From: Chloroflexota bacterium
GTDB taxonomy: Bacteria > Chloroflexota > Dehalococcoidia > UBA1127 > JACQUN01
NCBI GenBank assembly: GCA_016210285.1
Contig: JACQUN010000116.1
Location: 1-5,701 of the forward strand
Direction of reading: 5' to 3'
Length of the DNA: 5,701 bases
The notes beneath the pieces were generated by a model. That model worked only from the letters and a program-made list of their open reading frames with translations, had not been told where the DNA came from and searched no databases. Shown one piece after another: positions 1 through 5,334 of the stretch (positions are counted from its first letter, which is position 1; every line of letters begins with the position of its first letter). The position numbers and the translations under genes were made by a program.

Positions 1-19
1 AAAGGGGCTTCGCCCCTCT
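1..19 (-). terminator. Possible Rho-independent terminator hairpin at the window edge
   Basis: AGGGG (3-7) pairs with CCCCT (13-17) around a CTTCG loop. Read on the minus strand the hairpin is followed by a T run that continues off the window edge (positions 3-1 give TTT). This would suit transcription coming leftward from the molybdoenzyme gene that stops at 163. On the plus strand the nearest T tract (30-34) is 12 nt after the stem, which is too far for a standard terminator. The length of the T run cannot be seen, so the call is tentative. Confidence 0.4.
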
Positions 20-71
20 GCACTTCCCCTTTTTCCGCAGCCTGTTTGAGTTGCAGTGCCCCCGCTCATTG

Positions 72-122
72 TTCGACAAGCTCACCACGAACGGGAAAAC
101 CGTTCGTCCTGAGCTTGTCGAA
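72..122. repeat. 51-nt near-perfect inverted repeat, REP-like dispersed element
   Basis: Two 23-nt arms (72-94 and 100-122) are reverse complements at 21 of 23 positions and are separated by a 5-nt loop (GAAAA, 95-99). The only mismatch is a CC/CC bulge at 85-86 opposite 108-109. The arm begins TTCGACAAGCTCA and ends ACGAACGG. From memory, this type of arm recurs as an intergenic palindrome in many environmental bacterial genomes, including Chloroflexota. It lies 41 bp beyond the stop codon of the molybdoenzyme gene. It could stabilise the 3' end of that message or act as a terminator, but it lacks a T tract. No transposase is nearby. Confidence 0.85.
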
Positions 123-162
123 GGGCAGGCCGAAATATTCATGCTTCTTCTGACTCAGGACA

Positions 163-1731
163 CTAGCCCCCTATTTCCCCTGGTTGGGACACAAAGGTGA
201 TGGCAATGGCGTGGTAGCCTGTAGCGCCGTCGGGGAGACTGCCCCTGGCCTCCCGGACCTGGACGTGACCGCGGGCGTCGGTGGCGCGCACCAGAAGCGT
301 GGCGACCCCGCCCTGTTCCGGCACCCACTCGCCTGTCCAGAGAACCCAGGTGTAGGGCGAGAGGGGCTCTTTGACCGTAGCCGGGTGCCAGGTCCGACCG
401 CCGTCGCCACTCACCTCCACCCCGGAGATGCCCTTGTCCCCCGAGAAGGCTATCCCTCCCAGGGGGAGGGGCGACAACGGCTGGGGACCCCCAGGCTCTG
501 GAACCAGGATCTGGGACGTGGCTTGAACCTCGGCCTGGTCACCCCAGCCGAGGCCCTGCCAGTACCCCTGGAAGTCCCGGTCAACGGGCTCGATGCGGGT
601 GAGCCACTTGACACTCTTGAGGCCATACAGCCCGGGAACGAGAAGGCGGGCTGGGAAGCCGTGTTTGTCAGAGAGTGGCTGGCCGTTCATCTCGTAGGCC
701 ACCAGCACCTCATCTTGAAGGGCGCGCCCCAGAGGGATGCTGTCCGAGTAGCCATCCCAGGCGTGGAAGGCGACCTTCCGCACCCCGGCCTTTACCCCCG
801 CCTGCCCCAGGAGCCGACGGAGAGGGACGCCCTTCCACAGGGCGTTGCTGATGAGAGAGCCACCGACGGGGTTGCCGATGCATTCCAGGGTCACGTACTG
901 CTCCACAGAGGGCAAAGCTCTGAGCTCGTCATAGGTGAAGACAAGAGGGCGCTCCACCAGGCCACCCAGCTCAAGCTTCCATCGGCCAAGGTCCACCACC
1001 GGGTCCACCAGGTTCTTGGACACAGCGTAGAAGTGCTCGCTGGGGGTGACCTCGGGCGGCATGACGCCCACAGTGCGAGTGTTCACCTTGGAGGGCGACA
1101 TCCGGCGGGCACCGGAGAGGATGGAGCGCAAGCCCAGGCCAAGCAGGCCAACCCCAAGCGCCACAAGCCCCATGCGCTGGAGGAAAACCCTGCGGCTGCG
1201 CCCCTCGCCAGGGACCGCAGCAGGTGGCCTCATGGCCTGGCCGTACAGGGACGCCAGGGCCAATCCGTAGATTGCGTAGCCAGCGAACGAGGTCAGGGAG
1301 AACCGGACCGCTCCGCCCTGGAGATGCACCCCAAAGACCCCACCGCCCGCCAGCGGCAACAGCCCCAGCCCGGTGACCACCCATAGCCCAAAGGCCAGGA
1401 GTAAGCCCCGCTTCCAGGGAGAGGCATCCAGGGCGACCCCCCAACGGGCGTGAACCAGGCCGTAGGTCGCTCCCACCAGGCCCCCGGCCCCTACCAGCAG
1501 CACGGACAGCGAGACGAGCAACAGGGGCTTCCCGTACTGAAGGAGTGTTTCCAGCAGGAGCGCAAAGACCCTGGCAGGGGCAAGGGCGACGAACCACTCC
1601 GCCAGGACCTCGATGAGGGAAGACCCTCCAAAGGCCAGGCGCAGGGCAACCATGAAGAATACCATCGCCACCCCGGCGGCCAGGCCAGCCCAGAAGCCTA
1701 CCCGCAGGGGCACTCTCCCATGCGCACCCAT
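163..1731 (-). CDS. Membrane-anchored molybdopterin-dependent oxidoreductase (sulfite oxidase family) with internal Tat signal
   Basis: This predicted 522-aa protein has an N-terminal membrane region with hydrophobic helices near residues 12-32, 68-92, 107-128 and 145-164. A twin-arginine motif SRRVFLQ (179-185) and a hydrophobic stretch (187-206) follow. The rest matches the sulfite oxidase molybdopterin domain: TLECIGNPVGG (281-291), with Cys284 the likely Mo ligand, and LKSVKWL (371-377). A C-terminal Ig-like Mo-co dimerisation domain contains VEVSGDGGRTWHPA (438-451). The enzyme should act outside the cytoplasmic membrane on a small oxyanion or sulfoxide-type substrate; the real substrate cannot be read from sequence. 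No haem or cytochrome b5 domain is present, so electrons must go to a separate partner. The ATG at 1731 is preferred because a purine-rich SD (GGGGGAGGG) ends 2 nt before it, and because the upstream ATG codons overlap or precede the -10 box at 1763-1768. Confidence 0.88.
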   Translation of the reverse strand: MGAHGRVPLRVGFWAGLAAGVAMVFFMVALRLAFGGSSLIEVLAEWFVALAPARVFALLLETLLQYGKPLLLVSLSVLLVGAGGLVGATYGLVHARWGVALDASPWKRGLLLAFGLWVVTGLGLLPLAGGGVFGVHLQGGAVRFSLTSFAGYAIYGLALASLYGQAMRPPAAVPGEGRSRRVFLQRMGLVALGVGLLGLGLRSILSGARRMSPSKVNTRTVGVMPPEVTPSEHFYAVSKNLVDPVVDLGRWKLELGGLVERPLVFTYDELRALPSVEQYVTLECIGNPVGGSLISNALWKGVPLRRLLGQAGVKAGVRKVAFHAWDGYSDSIPLGRALQDEVLVAYEMNGQPLSDKHGFPARLLVPGLYGLKSVKWLTRIEPVDRDFQGYWQGLGWGDQAEVQATSQILVPEPGGPQPLSPLPLGGIAFSGDKGISGVEVSGDGGRTWHPATVKEPLSPYTWVLWTGEWVPEQGGVATLLVRATDARGHVQVREARGSLPDGATGYHAIAITFVSQPGEIGG

Positions 1732-1733
1732 TG

Positions 1734-1742
1734 CCCTCCCCC
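1734..1742 (-). promoter_or_regulatory. Ribosome binding site of the molybdoenzyme gene
   Basis: GGGGGAGGG on the minus strand ends 2 nt before the ATG at 1731. It supports this ATG over the in-frame ATGs upstream. One of those (near 1764) lies inside the -10 sequence and would not be on the transcript. Confidence 0.6.
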
Positions 1743-1762
1743 TCTGGTGCGCCCTGCCTTCC

Positions 1763-1770
1763 ATTATAAT
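1763..1770. promoter_or_regulatory. Symmetric -10 element, likely bidirectional promoter (molybdoenzyme / rsmI)
   Basis: ATTATAAT is self-complementary. It gives TATAAT at 1765-1770 on the plus strand and TATAAT at 1768-1763 on the minus strand, in an otherwise GC-rich gap. On the minus strand, initiation about 7 nt downstream leaves a leader of roughly 25 nt containing the SD of the molybdoenzyme gene. On the plus strand it leaves a leader of about 110 nt before the rsmI start. I see no good -35 hexamer at 16-18 bp on either side. Confidence 0.6.
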
Positions 1771-1774
1771 ACGC

Positions 1775-1889
1775 ATGGCCCACACCATCGGCTCTCTTGG
1801 GCGGCTCTCCTGGGGCTCCACCCACACCCTGTATGTCGCCCGCGAGGGAGCGCACCCCGCGGAGCCGCCACGAGGACCAGGGAGGCGCT
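1775..1889 (+). promoter_or_regulatory. Predicted 5' leader of rsmI
   Basis: This is the stretch between the plus-strand -10 and the rsmI GTG. It holds an 8-bp inverted repeat, GGCGGCTC (1800-1807) and GAGCCGCC (1862-1869), that encloses 54 nt and ends 20 nt before the start codon. It is open in the rsmI frame from an ATG at 1797 and in another frame from an ATG at 1775, but neither encodes a recognisable extension. Confidence 0.3.
1880..1885 (+). promoter_or_regulatory. Ribosome binding site that sets the rsmI GTG start
   Basis: GGGAGG lies 4 nt before GTG at 1890. That GTG begins the protein directly with PTLYVVATPIGNLEDVT, where the family normally starts. The in-frame ATG at 1797 would add 31 non-homologous residues. 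Confidence 0.65.
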
Positions 1890-2753
1890 GTGCCGACGCT
1901 CTACGTGGTAGCCACGCCCATAGGGAACCTGGAAGACGTCACCCTGCGGGCGCTGCGGGTGCTGCGCGAGGTGCGGCTCATCGCTGCCGAAGATACCCGG
2001 ACCACGCGCAAGCTCCTGACGCACTTCGATGTCTCGACCCCGGTCACCAGCTTCCATGAGCACAACAAGGAGGCCAAGCTCCCTGCCTTGCTGGCGGCCC
2101 TCAAGGAGGGCGACCTCGCCGTGGTCTCCGAGGCGGGGGTGCCGGGCATCAGCGACCCGGGCCTGGAACTGGTGGCGGCGGCCATTCAGCAGGGTTTCCC
2201 GGTGGTGCCGGTGCCCGGCCCGTCAGCCGTGACGACGGCCCTTGCGGTCTCCGGGTTCCCCGCGGACCGCTTCACTGCCCTGGGCTTCCTGCCGCGCCGC
2301 CGAAAAGAGCGCCAGCGACTGCTGGCGGCACTGGTCGGTGAGCCCCGCACCCTGGTCGCCTTCGAGGCCCCCCACCGGCTGCGCAGCACCCTGGAGGACT
2401 TGTGGGAGACCCTGGGGGACCGGCCCATTGCCGTCTGCCGGGAGCTGACCAAGCTCCACGAGGAGGTCTTCCGGGGGACTGCCCAGGAGGCTCTGGCCCA
2501 CTTCACCGAGCCCCGAGGGGAGTTCACCCTGGTGGTCGCAGGCGCCCCAGCCCGGATGGCGCAGAGGGAACACCCCTCGGCGCAAGACACCGTGGCGCTG
2601 GCCCGCCAAGAGCTGGCGCGCCTGCGGGCCGCAGGGGAGAAAGCGCGAGCGGCGGTCAGCCACGTGGCCCAGGAGACGGGCCTGCGCCGCAGGGCAGTGT
2701 ACGAGCTATGGCTCTCCCTGTCCAGGCAGCGGCCCTCCAGGCGAGGCCCCTAG
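1890..2753 (+). CDS. rsmI: 16S rRNA (cytidine(1402)-2'-O)-methyltransferase RsmI
   Basis: This 287-aa protein is a SAM-dependent tetrapyrrole-methylase-fold enzyme that 2'-O-methylates C1402 in the decoding centre of 16S rRNA. Family blocks appear in order: LYVVATPIGNLEDVTLRAL at the N-terminus, IAAEDTRTTRKLL (31-43), SFHEHNK (54-60), VVSEAGVPGISDPG (78-91), VPVPGPSAVTTALAVSGFP (106-124) with the glycine/proline loop that holds SAM, GFLPRRRKER (132-141), FEAPHR, and CRELTKLHEEVFRG. The C-terminus carries the short helical domain typical of RsmI (VSHVAQETGLRRRAVYELWLSL). The length is normal and nothing is missing. It begins at GTG 1890 with an SD 4 nt upstream and diverges from the molybdoenzyme gene. 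Its last 48 bp overlap the 3' end of the convergent membrane-protein gene. Confidence 0.95.
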   Translation: MPTLYVVATPIGNLEDVTLRALRVLREVRLIAAEDTRTTRKLLTHFDVSTPVTSFHEHNKEAKLPALLAALKEGDLAVVSEAGVPGISDPGLELVAAAIQQGFPVVPVPGPSAVTTALAVSGFPADRFTALGFLPRRRKERQRLLAALVGEPRTLVAFEAPHRLRSTLEDLWETLGDRPIAVCRELTKLHEEVFRGTAQEALAHFTEPRGEFTLVVAGAPARMAQREHPSAQDTVALARQELARLRAAGEKARAAVSHVAQETGLRRRAVYELWLSLSRQRPSRRGP

Positions 2754-3500
2754 CGCCCTGGCCACGTCACGCCGCAGCGCCTCCCGGGTGTAGCCGTCCT
2801 TCCGGGCCCGCAGGTCGAGGTAGAGCAAGGCCGCCAGGATGGGGTAGACAGGCGTGAGGAGGATGCTCACCGGCAGGTTCAAGAGCAGGGAAAGCGACAG
2901 CCGGAGCAGAAGGTCGGCAACGGCTGATTCTTGTAGGGAGGGGGTCGGCCCCAGGAGAGGGGTAAGGATTCCTCGTTCGATGACGAGGGAGGCAACGACG
3001 AGCACCCCCAGGTACAAGAAGACCATCAGCAGATGGAGCCAGAAGACGCGCCACCAGCTCCCCCGGACCCAGCGGGCGCTGGCGGCCAGGGCCGCCCGCG
3101 GGCCACACCCCTCCAGCATCACCGCCTGGGGCGCCAGCGCCCACAGCACGCCGAAGTAGATGGCCAGAGGTATCCCTACGACGGTGATGGCAAGGCCCAG
3201 CATCACCAGGCCGTAGAGGAAAAACGCACCGACCAGGGACGGCAACCGCCGGAGCACCGCCCCCCAGACACGCCACAGCGGCACGGGTACGCGCGTGGCC
3301 ATGCCGCCAACGAGCACGGCAACAGCCCCGTTGATGGTGGTGGGGAAGAGGATGGCAATGATGTTGGCCAGGGTGAGGGCCGTGCCATAGATAGCTGATA
3401 GGGCCAGGAAAGGCCAGAAGCGCCGCCGGTAGAGGCCAAAGGCCCCCCCGATGAGCTGCCAACCGCTCCTTTGAAGCAGCACCCGTGGCTGATCCTGCAT
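2706..3500 (-). CDS. Multi-pass membrane protein, glycerophosphodiester phosphodiesterase membrane-domain-like
   Basis: This 264-aa integral membrane protein has hydrophobic segments near residues 28-52, 55-69, 87-122 (long enough for two helices), 152-174 and 195-228. Two stretches resemble the GPDPase membrane-domain/YciC-like family: LAPQAVMLEGCGPRAALAAS (122-141) followed by ARWVRGSWWRVF (142-153), and LLYLDLRARKDGYTREAL (225-242) after the last helix. No catalytic domain is attached, and the biochemical role is unknown for most members. The ATG at 3500 is the only early Met. Its best SD (GGAAGGA) is about 12 nt away and is the right arm of the palindrome at 3513-3528. The gene lies 96 bp after the HAD gene on the same strand, so co-transcription is possible. 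Its 3' end overlaps rsmI tail-to-tail by 48 bp. The family assignment comes from remembered motifs and is moderate. Confidence 0.75.
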   Translation of the reverse strand: MQDQPRVLLQRSGWQLIGGAFGLYRRRFWPFLALSAIYGTALTLANIIAILFPTTINGAVAVLVGGMATRVPVPLWRVWGAVLRRLPSLVGAFFLYGLVMLGLAITVVGIPLAIYFGVLWALAPQAVMLEGCGPRAALAASARWVRGSWWRVFWLHLLMVFLYLGVLVVASLVIERGILTPLLGPTPSLQESAVADLLLRLSLSLLLNLPVSILLTPVYPILAALLYLDLRARKDGYTREALRRDVARALGASPGGPLPGQGEP

Positions 3501-3596
3501 CGAACCGTGCCATCCTTCCGCGGAAGGACAGAGTACGGCGGCTGCCTCACAAATCCGGCCGAGGCAAACCCTGGTCGTCGAGGGCTCACCCGCCAG
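3501..3596 (-). other. Intergenic spacer between HAD gene and membrane-protein gene
   Basis: This 96-bp spacer contains a GCCTC/GAGGC stem (3544-3548 with 3561-3565) and the 16-bp palindrome at 3513-3528. Neither is followed by a T run in the minus direction, so no Rho-independent terminator separates the HAD gene from the membrane-protein gene. A TACTCT at 3535-3530 (minus) is only a weak -10 match and has no -35 at normal spacing. Confidence 0.4.
3513..3528. promoter_or_regulatory. Perfect 16-bp palindrome, candidate operator (copy 1)
   Basis: TCCTTCCGCGGAAGGA is a perfect palindrome ending 12 nt before the ATG of the membrane-protein gene. A near-identical copy lies upstream of hisS at 5310-5325. 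Outside the core, the flanks A...CA are also shared, giving an 18/19 match. It could be a binding site for a dimeric regulator, or an RNA hairpin that hides the GGAAGGA SD. I do not recognise it as a known operator. Confidence 0.5.
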
Positions 3597-4277
3597 TCAG
3601 GGGGAGTTCCCACCGCCTCCCTTGCCAGGGGCCAGCGGCTGCCTGCCCACCATCAACGCCTCCTCTGGCCGGCGCCAGGCCAGGTCAGGAAAGGACGCCA
3701 GCAGCGCCGCCGTATCCAGGGAGCCCCAGAGGGCAGCCGCCGATACGGCTCCTGCCCGGCGGGCGCACTGGACATCCCCAGCGGTATCGCCTGCGAACAC
3801 GGCCTGCTGGGGTGTGATGCCCAGGGTCTCCACGATACGCCGCAGCCCCTCGGGCGCGGGCTTCGCCTCCTGAACATCTTCCTTGAAAAGGGACACCTGG
3901 ATGATCCCTCGGAGGCCCGCTTCCTCCAGCTCCTGCTCCCCCGCCCAGCGCACCTTGTTGGACAGCAGGGCCAGGGCATACCCTTCCCCCGCCAACCGCT
4001 CCACCAGCCTTCGCACCCCCGGGAACAGGCGCCCGAGGGAGCGCCAGTGGTCGCGGTAGAACTCCAGATACTGGCCTTCAGCCCTTTGGGCCTGCATCCC
4101 ATAGAGACGCTTCAGGTGGTCTTCCAGGGTGCCCTGGTAGACGGCGACAACCTCTTGCGCAGACGGCGCAGGGAGACCCATCTGCTGGCTGGCGTACTGT
4201 AGGGAGCGCAGATGCAGCTCCCAGGAGTCCCAGAGCGTCTGGTCCCAGTCGAAGACAACCACCCGGAAACGCCTCAC
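3597..4277 (-). CDS. HAD-superfamily hydrolase, phosphoglycolate phosphatase-like
   Basis: This 226-aa protein is predicted to be a cytoplasmic Mg2+-dependent phosphatase. All four HAD motifs are visible, numbered from the chosen start: motif I VFDWDQT (8-14) with nucleophile Asp10 and Asp12; motif II LLSNK with Ser106; motif III Lys139 in EAKPAPEG; and motif IV GDTAGD (163-168) with Asp164 and Asp168. A helical cap lies between motifs I and II, as in the phosphoglycolate phosphatase/beta-phosphoglucomutase subgroup. The substrate cannot be set from sequence. I chose the GTG at 4277 because it overlaps the stop of the upstream MBL gene as GTGA, the usual sign of translational coupling. An in-frame GTG at 4289 would add four residues (16-bp overlap) and remains possible. 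The C-terminal tail (GKGGGGNSP) looks disordered. Confidence 0.88.
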   Translation of the reverse strand: MRRFRVVVFDWDQTLWDSWELHLRSLQYASQQMGLPAPSAQEVVAVYQGTLEDHLKRLYGMQAQRAEGQYLEFYRDHWRSLGRLFPGVRRLVERLAGEGYALALLSNKVRWAGEQELEEAGLRGIIQVSLFKEDVQEAKPAPEGLRRIVETLGITPQQAVFAGDTAGDVQCARRAGAVSAAALWGSLDTAALLASFPDLAWRRPEEALMVGRQPLAPGKGGGGNSP

Positions 4278-5029
4278 TTCAACGCCCACACCTGCCGCGG
4301 TGGCTCGACACCCACCGTCAGGCTGACATCCCCCAGACCATATCCCAGGTGGCCAAACACTCGGAGGCCCACATCCCCGCCCAGATAGCTCACCTGCCGG
4401 TCGCCCTCAACAGTGAAGGGCCGGTCATGGCCGGGATAGAAGGTGTGGGTCAGCCCCAGGAGCTTGCGGACGCTGGCCTCGGCCTCCTGCTCGCTCCAGA
4501 AGATGAGGAAGGGCTTGCCGATGAAAACGCTGGCGGCGCCGGTGAGGGAGTCCCCGGTAATCGCCACGTCGCCCTGGGGGGTCGTCACCAGGACCGAGAT
4601 GTGGCCCCTGGTGTGCCCCGGCGTCTCAACAATGCGCACGCCCGGCTCCAGTGTCGCCCCCTCCGTCACCTCCTTCACCTGGCGCCCCTCCAGCATCCGT
4701 GGGAAGTAGCTGGCGGTGGCCCAGTCCTTCGGGTTGGGGTTGCGCGTGTACTCCAGCTCCTTGGGGTGGATGACGACGGTGGCTCGCGGGAAGACATCTA
4801 CGTTGTGGCAATGGTCCCAGTGGGCATGGGTCAGCACCACCATGTCAACATCCCCCGGGGATAGCCCGCGCTCCCGCAGGACATTCACCAGGCGCTCCCG
4901 GCGCCCGTGGGGGCTGGTGTCCACCACGATGGTGTTCCGCCCCCGGATGAGACTCACGGTGCACAGGCCAAGGCGGACCTGGTCTGTGTTCAGGGCGTAG
5001 CCGGTGAGGAGAAGCTCCACCTGGGGCAA
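4274..5029 (-). CDS. MBL-fold metallo-hydrolase
   Basis: This 251-aa protein has the complete metallo-beta-lactamase-fold metal-binding set: THAHWDH (67-73; His68, His70, Asp72, His73), His139 in TPGHTRGH, Asp160 in ITGDS, and His201 in FYPGHDRPF. This predicts a dinuclear metal centre and hydrolysis of an ester, thioester, lactone or similar bond. The N-terminal pattern (LIRGRNTIVVDTS) resembles the MBLAC1/lactonase-like branch. No signal peptide is seen, so it should be cytoplasmic. It begins with TTG at 5029, supported by AGGAGG 6 nt upstream and a -10 at 5063-5058. It overlaps the HAD gene by 4 bp, so the two form an operon and may act on related metabolites. That functional link is an inference. 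The substrate is unknown. Confidence 0.88.
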   Translation of the reverse strand: MPQVELLLTGYALNTDQVRLGLCTVSLIRGRNTIVVDTSPHGRRERLVNVLRERGLSPGDVDMVVLTHAHWDHCHNVDVFPRATVVIHPKELEYTRNPNPKDWATASYFPRMLEGRQVKEVTEGATLEPGVRIVETPGHTRGHISVLVTTPQGDVAITGDSLTGAASVFIGKPFLIFWSEQEAEASVRKLLGLTHTFYPGHDRPFTVEGDRQVSYLGGDVGLRVFGHLGYGLGDVSLTVGVEPPRQVWALK

Positions 5030-5035
5030 GGCACA

Positions 5036-5041
5036 CCTCCT
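5036..5041 (-). promoter_or_regulatory. Ribosome binding site that sets the TTG start of the MBL gene
   Basis: A perfect AGGAGG on the minus strand sits 6 nt before TTG at 5029. No ATG or GTG upstream in frame has comparable support, so the rare TTG start is well founded. Confidence 0.8.
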
Positions 5042-5056
5042 GCTGCAGAGTGGGCC

Positions 5057-5063
5057 TATTATA
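5057..5063. promoter_or_regulatory. -10 element of the MBL/HAD operon, possibly bidirectional
   Basis: TATAAT occurs on the minus strand at 5063-5058, giving a leader of about 20 nt that contains AGGAGG. The same bases read TATTAT on the plus strand (5057-5062, 5 of 6 to consensus) and could also start rightward transcripts towards hisS. The element is enclosed by GGGC (5052-5055) and GCCC (5064-5067). No convincing -35 hexamer is visible for the minus strand. Confidence 0.55.
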
Positions 5064-5284
5064 GCCCAAGGGTTGGGTGAGAGCGAAGCGGGACCGCAGA
5101 GTCCGTATCACCCTTCCAGACCACGCCCCTGCTGCCACAATGCCCCCGGCGGCTGACGCATACCCGCCCCCTCGGTGAAACCGCAGGGGCTCGCGCCTCG
5201 CACTCCCCATACGAGAGCCGCGGGGTGTCCGCGGGGGTGCACTGCCAGCAGAACCGAAAGACCCTGGGGCTCAGCCAGGGCACC
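5064..5284. other. Non-coding stretch with hairpins upstream of hisS
   Basis: No credible gene is found here. Visible structure: a stem-loop at 5166-5190 (GCCCC/GGGGC outside, CGGT/ACCG inside, loop GAA); an imperfect 11-nt tandem repeat at 5218-5239 (CCGCGGGG-TGT then CCGCGGGGG-TG); and a 6-bp hairpin at 5262-5280 (CCCTGG, 7-nt loop, CCAGGG). The last ends just before the hisS -35 and is followed by CACCTTTACG, a poor T tract. The stretch could be a long leader if hisS is also transcribed from the element at 5057. Confidence 0.4.
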
Positions 5285-5313
5285 TTTACGCTCCCCCTCT
5301 CCTGCGGTATCCT
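5285..5313 (+). promoter_or_regulatory. Candidate hisS promoter
   Basis: TTTACG (5285-5290, 4 of 6 to TTGACA) is followed after exactly 17 bp by TATCCT (5308-5313, 4 of 6 to TATAAT). Transcription would start near 5320, inside the palindrome at 5310-5325, leaving a leader of about 30 nt with the SD at 5336-5341. Confidence 0.45.
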
Positions 5314-5325
5314 TCCGTGGAAGGA
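5310..5325. promoter_or_regulatory. 16-bp near-palindrome, candidate operator (copy 2)
   Basis: TCCTTCCGTGGAAGGA differs from copy 1 (3513-3528) by one central base. It overlaps the predicted -10 and start point of the hisS promoter, where a bound repressor would block initiation. It ends 23 nt before the hisS GTG. Confidence 0.5.
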
Positions 5326-5334
5326 CACCAGGCC

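Noticed and set aside
184..1386. 400-codon open frame on the plus strand opposite the molybdoenzyme gene
   Set aside because: The translation has no family resemblance and a composition rich in H, R, P, Q and G, typical of the antisense of a GC-rich gene. The minus-strand frame carries clear sulfite oxidase motifs.
971..1855. 294-codon open frame on the minus strand in another frame of the molybdoenzyme gene
   Set aside because: It is a shadow frame. It has no recognisable motifs and a G/R/P-rich composition.
1797..1889. 31-residue N-terminal extension of RsmI from an ATG
   Set aside because: It has no good SD and no family homology, while GTG 1890 has GGGAGG and gives the standard RsmI N-terminus.
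5085..5100. T-box-like sequence (GCGGGACCGCAG) upstream of hisS
   Set aside because: It resembles the T-box core, and a G before ACC would suit the C73 of tRNA-His, but the essential U of UGGN is replaced by C. It lies at the 5' end of the region, with no room for Stem I after the promoter and no terminator/antiterminator pair nearby.
5301..5325. T-box-like match on the minus strand (GGAAGGATACCGCAGG)
   Set aside because: It points toward the MBL gene, whose own promoter and SD lie about 250 bp downstream. No specifier stem is seen. The match is explained by the palindrome.
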